This document shows positions 55,456 to 64,000 of a stretch of 64,000 nucleotides of DNA, one piece after another. Source of the DNA: Symbiodinium natans. Lineage: Eukaryota; Sar; Dinophyceae; Suessiales; Symbiodiniaceae. The notes under the pieces are model-generated. The model saw only the letters and a list, made by a program, of their open reading frames with translations, was not told where the DNA came from and made no database searches. The DNA is taken from positions 374,001 to 438,000 of the forward strand of contig CAJNDS010002397.1 in NCBI GenBank assembly GCA_905221605.1, given 5' to 3'. The translations under genes were made by a program, and so were the position numbers. Numbering within the stretch: the first letter of the stretch is position 1; the number at the start of each line of letters is the position of its first letter.

Positions 55456-57969
55456 ATGCCGGCGGGGACGTGGGTGGAAGCCAGTTTGCACAGATAGTGG
55501 GACAGTAGAAGTATCTTCTTCAGACTGTTGCCAAGTTCCCGTGAAGGTCAGCACGGCAGTCCGCTACGGCCGGGATGCGATTGTGCCACGTTCGCTGCAC
55601 AACATTGCACATAGAAATTTCTTCTGGGACCGAGAGGCAGAATTGGAAGAGCTTCGGGGGTTGATTATATCGGTCAGTTTGGAGTGGTGAAGCAGTATGT
55701 CTGCGAAGCAGCAAGCTGCAGGCCCATGCCACAACATTCGCTCAGCTAAGGCAGTGCATGCTGGATGCAGCGGGCTGCCAAGACTCTGAGTCTACCGAGT
55801 CTACGCCAGGTGCCCGCTGTGTGCGAGATTCGCCAGAGATCGAGTTGCCTTGTGAAGAGCACCGAATTGGTCTTCTCAAGGGTGCCTGCGCGGATGATGT
55901 GCGAACCATCATTGACTGTAATACTATAAGCACGGGCATCTCAGCTTCTTTCCCTTTTGTTTTTGTGAGGCCACGTGGAGTCTGCCCCCTTCTTCGTGCA
56001 AGAGTGATGCTGAATTACTGCAGCCCCGCGGTTGCCAAGTGCTCCATGCATTTGCCACAGACGCCTCTTGATTGAACCGTGCCAGCCTACACAGAACATC
56101 GCAGTAAGCACCCACCCCCCCCTGGAAGCAAAATCAGCTTGGAACTGCGGGGCCATGAGTTTGCCAGCCAGTTTTGCGGGCCTGGGATTTGTCTGCTGGC
56201 ATGTCAGAAAGCTGGCTTCAGACCTGCTCTGCGGCGAGACATCGAATCGCAACACCGCCTGCTTTTGTGAGGGTGATCCGAATCCCAGGAACGACATGCT
56301 GGCGTCCTCGCACAGGAGTCATGAGCTAGGGCTGCCATCGGCCACTGTTGGGCCAGCAGTTGTTGCTGCACATTCACACGGCCGTAAGTAGCCACTGCAT
56401 CATTGCATCTGGTTGTAGTTCTGCGCTGCTTCCAGATACTTTGTCGGCAGCACTAGCCCCATGCAACCGGCACCTTTGCAATGAAGAGGTCATGTAGATA
56501 TCCACTGGTCTTGACCTGTAATGTAGGTCTTTCAGTCATTTGACAGCTGGGATGTTTCCGAACGCTTCCTAATGAATTTGCGAGTCAGCGAGTCACTTGC
56601 TGTCTCAGCCTGAAAGACCTTGCATTTGGGCATGTCAGCCACCGACCAGTTCCAGCCAAGCCTTGCCAAAATCAAAGTCTATAGATAGCCGGAATTCGTA
56701 GCCTCGCTCGCTGAACTGCAGTTCTCTCGCATGAACACTCATGCACAATGGTGGCAACGTCTCAGGTTAGGAACAGCAGGATACTTAAGTCGAAATTTGG
56801 TCCTCTTCTACATGTCTGATTTGGCATGGCTCGGGCATCTGTGTATATGTGTATGTGAACAAGACCTGCAGCCTGAGGCAGAGCGGCGCTTCAGTTTCTC
56901 ATTCGCAGCATCCAGATCTGTCGTACATCCTATGGATTCGTATGGTGCATGGACAAGCGCCTCTCTCAAGTCTGCAGCATCTGATGCAACATCGGAGTAA
57001 CGATCGAATTCGCAATACGATTGTAGGTGGCGGCAGGTTGTCGCCAAGCCCACTTCGTGATCGGTCCGAACAAGAAATAGACCATCAGCCATCATTCTTG
57101 CTTGCAGGGCCGTCGGACTCGCTTTGCATCAGAGCAAATGCTGGTACCTGCCTCTTTGCTCTCAGGCTACACCGTTGGTGGATGTATATCTACTCAGTCA
57201 ACCGATTTTCACCGTTTGACATGGCTACGTGTAAGGCTGCTGACAAATCTTTCTCAAGCAGTTCGAGTTCCACCGATTGTAAACAGAGAGCCGGTCCGAG
57301 AGACTGCCCAGAATACCGTTGTCCATCATGGCGGTCTTGGCGGATCCGGTAGACACGTCGACAGGAGCCATGCAAAGTGTGCTCGCTAGAAGCAAGCAAG
57401 CGAGAAGTGATTTCGCGTATGCAGGGCAGAAATGGGGCAGAGAGATCACTGCACATATATTGTGCTACATTTGTGCTAGTCCTGCAAAGCTGCTGTTGTG
57501 AGGACTGGAGTCGGAACTCGGGCCACCAAGCCCTAGAGGCTACTCCCATGGCTCGTCGACGGTCGACAAGATCCAGTCCATGTCCAGCATGAGCTCTAGC
57601 TGGGTACGAAGCAGGAGAGGGGAGGGCAAGCATGCATCGGCATGCATCTACGATATTCTACGATCCCTGCCGCCTTTTGAGGACTGAGGGCTCAGAGATG
57701 TCTGCGGTGTCATCCCCGGCCTCCATCTCAACGAAGGAGCTTCTGACGGAGGTGCAACCTTGTCACATCTTTTCAAAGCCTCTCACTGAGTCACCCTTTG
57801 CCAGCCGTAGTCCCAACGTGTCCCAACGCGTTCATGAGTTGTCTGGTTTCTCCTAGCGCTTCAAAGGCTCTCTCTTGAGAGAGTTTCGGAGCCTCTAAGA
57901 CTCGAAGACATTCCTAAGCATGTTCTAAGCCTAAGCAGATGGTGAAAGTGAGTAAGCCCTCAGTGACAG
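55456..57969. other. Unresolved stretch between ankyrin and membrane-protein genes
   Basis: It contains the exon-like segment 55757-55925 noted with the ankyrin gene. A frame at about 56150-56395 and one at 57102-57389 have no domains. 5' exons of the next gene may be hidden here. Confidence 0.3.
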
Positions 57970-60900
57970 GTGGACCCGGAGATCCTTCGCGGCATTTCGC
58001 TGGATGTCGCTTTGGCAGGGCTGGGGCGACATTTGCAGCCGCCAGATTCGGGCATGTTCAACGTGGACCCGAAGAACTACGCACTCAGCCGGAAGGCAGC
58101 AAAATTTCACGCAGCTTTGCCAAATTTGGCCAGTGAGCAGCGCTCCCCTCCCCCGGTACCATTAGTAATCATTAGTTGCTATCAGGAGCATGCCATACTA
58201 CCTACTAGTTACCCCTAAACCCTAAACCCTAAACCCTAAACCCCACAGCCGACATCGGACATGTCATGCCCAAGGCCTTTCTTAGCCACGACTGGGCATC
58301 TTCCCGCTGGATGAAGCTGATCGCTCTGCTCATCGCTTTCAATGCAGCTCCACCCGCATCAGCATAATTCAGTATAGTATTCGATCGCATGAAGGGCTGG
58401 CATTCTGTGCTTTTGCCAGTTTGGTAACGTATGCTAGCCAGCGGCCAGCGTGTTGTGTTAGAGCAGACCAGCAAAGCCCGGCTGCTGGAAGGTTTCCAGC
58501 AGTTCAGGCGCTGGGAGAATCCTCAATACCATGGATCCCCAACTGGATCTTTAACGTGTCGAAAAACGAGTTGGCACATTTGGCACAATTTGGCACACAC
58601 CTTTTGCACCCGCCAACGCTTGCCAACGCACTCCGCAAAGCGTTCTCCAAAGCTGCTTCATGCTGCTTCCAGGCGCGAGCTGCTTCAGTCGCCACTACCA
58701 TCGCCAGCATCCTGACAGGACTTCTGTGCGCTTTCAGGGAACCCCAGCTGCAGTAGCTGCAGTGCGCTGCAGTGTCTTTGCATTGTGTACGTCTTGGCAC
58801 CACAGCAATCCAGAGCGAACGAATGTCTTACGACAGAGCATCTGCTTCCAAGCCTGTGTCATCCAAGAAAAGGCATTGCTGACCGGATGCACGGACCTGA
58901 CTCAGGTGCTTCCCATTGCACCATGGACTGTTCTCCTTCCGTGTGCCACATTCTGGCTCTTTATCCTCTGCTGGCAGCGGATTCGCAGTGCAGCTGGCTT
59001 TCCGGTGGTTGTGTTTCTGGACAAGCTCTGTATTGCACAGCATGATGAAGCCCTCAAAGAGAAGGCGCGGCAGCAGGTCTACCACATAGTTCAAACCTGT
59101 ACCAGTATGGCGCTCGTGCTCACTTTTTCGACAGTTAGGAGACAGGAGAGGTCGAGGTTGCTTGGCAGTTCAACCTTGCAAACGTCAACTTACCCACATC
59201 TGCTGGGCAGGGCGTATTGGGTCTGGCAGCTTTCCTCAATTGCTCGGATGAGCTGACAATTCTTTGGTCGAGACGATACTTCCACCGCCTTTGGTGCAGT
59301 TGCTTGCCTGGCCTAAGTTGTTTCGAAGGAAGCATTAGGCATGTTTGCATGTGCAGGAACTGTTGAGGATACTACAGCAGAGTGTAGATTCGACTGAGAA
59401 GGGAAGGCGCAAGTTGAATGAGGCTACCAGCCTTCTGCAGGGTTAATGCCCAACTGGGAAGCACACTACAATAGCACACGAAGCTACTGCGACCAGACCA
59501 GGTTACGAGCTGGCAACCTTCATGAAGGACATGGACAAGCACGCCTGTATCCAGTTGATCCCGCTCAAAATGGGAGTCTTGCTAACCCTCCTGGCGCAAG
59601 TCGGATCGATCGGCTCGGCCCTCTTCTTTCTGTCACTAGACCTTGATGGCGGTCGTGTCCATTGCCATATCACGACAGGGCTTCCGAGCTGCATTGGCGA
59701 AGGCCATGGAAGGTTTTAAGCCCATGAGTAGGCTGCCAAGTTGCAACTTGACCTGGCACAAGCCAAGGAGCCTGATCGCTAGCACGGTCATCCTGTTCTT
59801 TCCTTTGCTGAACTACATTGGCTTTGAGTTCATGCAGGACCCTGCCATCATAAGTGACCTTGGGAAGGGATTGAACAGGACCCATATCCCCCTTGGTTTT
59901 TTTTTTAAACTTTTGTTTATATAAACGCCAAGAGGATATTAGAATTAATTATTATTATTGAGTTTTTGACACGAACCTTTGCAGATTCAGGAGCTCGAGG
60001 AGTTGCCGCGGCAGATTTGCAACTTTCGGGTCCAGGAAGCTCAATGCTTTTGCTGCTCGAATCAGCACCGGCACCCGGAGACTGGCGCAGAAATCCCTTG
60101 CGAACCTTTGCGCTTTGGAGAGCTAACGCCTTTTAGTGCCAGAGTCGTCCCTTTTTTGCTGCCCTTGCAGGTGTAGTCAGAGGACGCTCTCAGCAGTGCA
60201 GCAGATGATGTTTTTTCAGAGTAATTGTCACGAGCCAACGGGCCAGAGACCCTCCGAGGATCGTGTGACGGTGGCTCAGACGCTGCAGCAGTGGTTCGGA
60301 CGGCCAGGTGACATCGGCGAGGAGTGCAGTGAGGGATGCCGTGCATCGATGTTGGCATGACACACCCCATGCACTTCTTGCGAGGGCAGGGTTTGGAAAC
60401 TCGTTGCCCGTGATGTTGTTAGCTTCCAGGGTTTCTGGGAAGGTTGCCGTGGGTAGACAGCGCCGACTGCACCGGAATGCTGCCCGCGCGGCTGAGTCTG
60501 CCCTGCTAGGAGTATTGCAGACGCTTCAATCGCTTGGTGCGTAACAAATTGGGTCCCAAAATCCTACGTTCTGTTCCCTGGCTGCAGTCAGGTGTTAAAA
60601 ACGATGAAATACTGAGGCGAAAGCGCGGCAGTTTCGTTTCCGCAGGGCACTTTCAGACTACAGTAGAAGCCCCAACGCCCTGATGCCCTTTTCAAACCCC
60701 AAGCTCCAAACGCGGCCACAAACCTGGAATTCAAAATCCGGCCGAGTAGCTGCGTTGAACTAGCTTGCGATCAGGAGTAGTGCGTGCATGAGAGTTGAGG
60801 TTGGAGGCGATGCTCTGCCCCTCTCGTACGTGCTCTACGTGATCTGTTCCAGCAACCCATCGAGCATGTCACCCATACTAGGCTTCATACTGGAGACATT

Positions 60901-61854
60901 CTCCTTTGGCTGTTTGTTGAGAGATTGGCTTGGACAAGTTGCAGCACGTTGGCCAACTACTCGGAAGCTACCGTACCGGCTAGCTGGTACTGCCTGTCGA
61001 AGTTGGGCATTTTGCCGTGGTAAGGTACCATGCCATGGCTGTCAACTGTCATCGCTCGAATTGCACAAGGCTCTGCGGCAGCAAAGGTTTCAAGATTGGC
61101 TACGACACAAGTGAAGCGCAAGTCATCCATATATGGGTTTGTGTTTTTATGGGGGGCCCAGGTTTAAGAAGGGCACACGGGTTGCACACCTGCGAAACAT
61201 ACCCCGAAACACACCTCCGAAACATACCCCGTAACATACCCCGAAATTGCAGGTAAAGTAGCTCATGATGCCGCGAAACATACCAGAACAGACCCCCAAA
61301 CATACCCGCGAAACATACCCTGATCCCAACACCTGTCGCCCGCCCCCCCCCCCCCCCCCCGCATTATGACACAATCCCATACATATATATATATATACAT
61401 ATATGAATATACATGAATATGTGTGTGTATATATATACATATATACATACGTGTGTACCATGAAAGCAGCAATGGGCCATGGCTCACTGGCAATCGCAGG
61501 CATGAAGCCCTGCCTTGTAATTGAGCTCTTTTTGCAGGACCGGCTCGGGCACCTGCCGGGCTCGGGTCCCTCGTGTGGAGCCTGCGTCTTTTGCTGGAGT
61601 GGGCACAACTCTGCCTCGCACTGTTGTTCATAATGCGCATTAGCATGTTGATGTGGAAAAAGGGCAGCAGCATGAAGCTGCGGAGAAACCGTCTCCTGGC
61701 TGCTCTTGCCATGGTCGTTCCAGACATGGCAGCAGGCATTGCAACTTGGTGGTGTTTTGTTCTAGTCTATGACAGCACCGCGAACAGCAGCATGCTGCCT
61801 GGAATTCCTTTCATTCTGGTGCTTCTCCTCGACGTGTACCTGTATTGGCCGTAG
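57970..61854 (+). CDS. Dinoflagellate multi-pass membrane protein with [11 protein letters not shown] motif
   Basis: Exons (inferred): 57970-58132, 58249-58343, 58673-~58730, 58906-59064, 59211-59298, 59502-~59600, 59985-60101, 60259-~60345, ~60794-60885 and 61538-~61850. Adjoining phases match where both ends are defined. Landmarks in order: [16 protein letters not shown]; a membrane span ([14 protein letters not shown]); a second span ([17 protein letters not shown]); [84 protein letters not shown]; and C-terminal spans ([20 protein letters not shown] and [20 protein letters not shown]). I recall this motif set from Symbiodinium proteins without an assigned function. FLSHDW and DKLCI are reminiscent of TIR-like cores, an analogy only. 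Introns are GT-AG (2), GC-AG (2) and GA-AG (1) where defined. The N-terminus was not found. Confidence 0.75.
58213..58242. repeat. Telomeric (CCCTAAA)4 inside a 116-nt intron
   Basis: Four perfect CCCTAAA units plus CC are followed directly by CCACAG, the acceptor of the exon at 58249. The intron 58133-58248 joins two exons in phase. Confidence 0.9.
59884..59941. mobile_element. Short foldback (inverted-repeat) element, copy 2
   Basis: Ends ATATCCCCCTTGG and CCAAGAGGATATT are near-perfect inverted repeats around a T-rich loop containing TTTGTTTAT, as in copy 1 at 48683-48735. It lies in the intron just upstream of the exon at 59985. Confidence 0.6.
61193..61320. repeat. CGAAACATACCC minisatellite
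   Basis: About eight imperfect copies of a 12-nt unit (C)CGAAACATACC, with a unique break near 61240-61272, in the intron before the last membrane-protein exon. Confidence 0.85.
61342..61360. repeat. Poly-C tract
   Basis: About 19 C following the CGAAACATACCC array. Confidence 0.9.
61378..61455. repeat. (TA)n / TGTGTA microsatellite
   Basis: Alternating ATATAT blocks with ACAT, GAAT and GTGTGT interruptions, similar to 2188-2301. Confidence 0.9.
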
Positions 61855-63340
61855 CATGATTGCCAGTTGGAAGCTTTTTGTCTTTTCAGAAGCTTACAAT
61901 AGCTTTGCGGAGGCACAGGCCATAGACGTCGGAGCACCTGCGCTCAAGAGGGCCATTGCATGGAGTCAAGGATCCACCGCAAAGCCTGCAATTCGAATAA
62001 ATCAGCCGTTGCTGGCCACCAGATATGTCATGCTTCGACTAGGCCCAACGTTCGGGTGGCCGACTTGGAGCAAAGGGAGAAGGACACCGAGTCCGGCATG
62101 ATGTCTCCAGGTGTCTCTCCATGTGTACCAATATTCATTCCGTTTGGCCGAAAGTAGGGAAGGCTAAGTTTGTGTTTTTGGAACAGATTGGGGTTGCTGA
62201 CCATGCTGTAGCTGTGGCTAGCCACTGGCTCCGAGTTCCTTGTGCACGCCCCCCGAAGCACTAGCGCCTAAGTCTGCTTCGCCATTTTCGCTTCTCAGAA
62301 TCGTCATCATCAAGTGTTAGTATTACTCTTCACGCACTAGTTTGTAATCGTATTGATATTGGGGCGTATAGTGCGTTCTCCCGCCCGTCTAGTTTCCTGG
62401 CTCATGATTCCACGGTGTTGCACGGTTATAGCTGGAGAACCTGATGTTGGGGTCCCGAGGATAGTTCCTTGTCAAGAGAGCTTCTAATGATGGTACGGTT
62501 TCTAAGTCAAAATGGTACGGACGCATGAACTTGACTGACAACATCCTATTAACAGGTGTGACAGGGAGATTCTGGAAGGTTAGACAGGCGGTGGGGGTCC
62601 CATGGGTCCCAACGGTGGGTTCACAGGGTCATTTAGTATTAGATGTGCTGTCAAGGGTGAACAAGGCTTTGGAACAAGAGTGAGAGAGATGAATGGTACG
62701 TCACGGCCCTATATTTCTGTGGTCAAAGAGGGACGTTCATTCTCTTCACCTGTATTGAATATTTTGCACGCGTCGCTCACTCCTTGTCAAGTAATACTGT
62801 TTCTGTGAAGAGAACATTAAAGGGCCAATTTAAAAAAAGACACGCATGAATATAGTAATTTGCCCCTTAAGTGAACGAAAAGAGAGGTTCTTTAGTTTTT
62901 TACTTCGGTTATTCCTTCTATCTCCATATAGTAAAGTGAGTGAAACAGGTTCATTTCTGGTGTCCGCTTATTTCGCTCACTAATGCACTATTATTAAGAG
63001 AGTTTCTGTGTCAACCATCAAATCCAGTTGTCAAGGAGTGAATCACAAGGGTTTTTGGTTGTTTGGTCCTAAAGGCAGCACATGAGATTCACAGGGGCAT
63101 GTTGGTGTGCAGGTGCATCGACACAAGCGAGCGCAAGCTGGTTGTCCTCGAATGTTGGGCCACGCAAGGGTGGAAGCCTCGGCTGTCAATGTTGCAAAGT
63201 TGGCCCTAATCGGACCCTTGAGATTCTCAATTAACAACACATCGTCCCAATGAGATGCTGTAAGCGCCCGATGAGTACGGTTCAATGCTTAACGACCATG
63301 GCTCGTGGACATCTTCGGAACCATGCCTTTCAACTTTCTC
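61855..63340. other. 3' end region and AT-richer block
   Basis: A frame near 61885-61960 (AYNSFAEAQAIDVGAPALKR) could be a last exon of the membrane-protein gene. From about 62300 to 63060 the DNA is clearly AT-richer than the rest and has no domain-bearing frame. Confidence 0.35.
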
Positions 63341-63543
63341 TTCTTCCCTCTCTCCATCCCTCGTCCCGCTCTCGATCTTTGCGTGTTTTTGCTTGCCCCC
63401 ACCCCCTTTCGCTCTTTTTCACTGTCTCTCCTCTCCGTCCCTGTCTCTCCTTTGCTATTTTCCCTTGTTTCTCTTGCTTTCTCCTCTCTCTCTTTCTCCT
63501 CTCACTCCATCCCTGCATTCCCGCTCGCTCTCTCTCTCTCTCG

Positions 63544-63584
<41 letters not shown>

Positions 63585-63586
63585 GA
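63340..63586. repeat. CT-rich tract ending in (CT)n microsatellite
   Basis: A roughly 250-nt pyrimidine-rich stretch with CTCTCT runs, densest at 63528-63586. It produces spurious Ser/Leu-rich frames on + and Arg/Glu-rich frames on -. Confidence 0.85.
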
Positions 63587-63842
63587 AAGGCAGTGGGGTA
63601 CATGTGTTGAAACTTGAAGTATAACGTGCTCTGTATAGCCATGACTCAAACAGGCCACGGCTTCGCGTTGAAGGAAGGCTTTTACTTCGGCAAGGACGCA
63701 AGCAATCTTGAAGGAGCCGTGCCGAAAGCGGGTCATTTCTTTGGAATTTTAGACATAGTTCAGCTGTTGCGCATGTTGCTGGTGCCATCTCGCTTGTTCA
63801 TCCTACTCGTACCAGGCATAGCATGTAACGAATCGAGACATA

Positions 63843-63912
63843 ATGCCCATAAAGAACGTGGCGATCCTTGTGGCATTAGCTGCTCAAGTTGCTGCCATGC
63901 TGGCTCTGGAAA
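63843..63912 (+). CDS. Possible first exon encoding a signal peptide
   Basis: ATG at 63843 opens a short frame MPIKNVAILVALAAQVAAML followed by ALES. This is a basic start, a hydrophobic core and small residues, as in a secretory signal peptide. A candidate GT donor lies at 63913 (GAAA|GTGG). The rest of the gene would be outside the window. Short length makes chance occurrence possible. Confidence 0.3.
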
Positions 63913-64000
63913 GTGGTTAAGTCTTTAGAGGTGGAAGGTGAAGATGTCAGCTCGCAAACGCACTAGTAAATGCAGCATGCAGTGTTCCGTCAATGCCGTA

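Noticed and set aside
63250-63788. Ser/Leu-rich + frames and Arg/Glu-rich - frame
   Set aside because: Produced by the CT microsatellite.
1-64000. CRISPR arrays, rRNA, tRNA genes and bacterial operons
   Set aside because: No spaced direct repeats with unique spacers, no rRNA-like conserved blocks and no convincing tRNA T-loop/acceptor combination seen; the genome is clearly eukaryotic.

Overview
The window looks like nuclear DNA of a dinoflagellate, most likely a Symbiodiniaceae-type alga. The evidence is: multi-exon genes whose introns start with GC or GA as often as GT; PPR and ankyrin genes broken into exons of 35-100 nt; dispersed plant-type telomeric motifs (TTTAGGG/CCCTAAA); many homopolymer and microsatellite tracts; a protein family I know only from dinoflagellate genomes; and almost every recognisable gene on the + strand. 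I see no bacterial operons, rRNA, tRNA or CRISPR. All exon boundaries are inferred from reading phase and protein-repeat continuity, not from transcripts.

Layout. 0-7.6 kb: the 3' end of a probable dinoflagellate-specific coding region (1-529), then largely non-coding DNA with a ~1 kb direct tandem duplication (3.3-5.4 kb). 7.7-12.5 kb: a PPR gene that I could splice almost completely (15 exons), with a repetitive element in its largest intron. 12.5-22 kb: no confident gene, one exon-like segment at 17.28 kb. 22.06-23.04 kb: exons of an hnRNP-H/ESRP-like RRM gene. 23.8-24.3 kb: second copy of the repeat seen at 10.3 kb.

24.7-34.4 kb is the most distinctive part: three intronless genes for non-heme-iron oxygenase-like proteins, namely two lipoxygenase-like paralogues flanking a 2-oxoglutarate/Fe(II) (isopenicillin-N-synthase-type) oxygenase, plus a possible small secreted protein on the - strand. 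A ~140 bp degenerate telomeric stretch and a 250 bp G-only tract lie between the oxygenase and the second lipoxygenase.

35.6-40.6 kb: scattered PPR exons of one or two further PPR genes. 41.4-43.6 kb: a PARG-like (poly-ADP-ribose glycohydrolase) gene with an apparent frameshift. 45.1-47.1 and 48.4-50.6 kb: exons of unrecognised genes. 51.4-55.5 kb: an ankyrin-repeat gene with about one repeat per exon. 58.0-61.9 kb: a dinoflagellate multi-membrane-span protein with phase-consistent GT/GC/GA introns, one containing a telomeric array. 62.2-63.8 kb: AT-richer DNA, then a CT tract and a possible first exon encoding a signal peptide.

The PPR and RRM genes suggest RNA-processing functions (organellar for PPR, nuclear for RRM). 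The oxygenases suggest lipid or secondary-metabolite oxidation. No single pathway joins all genes.
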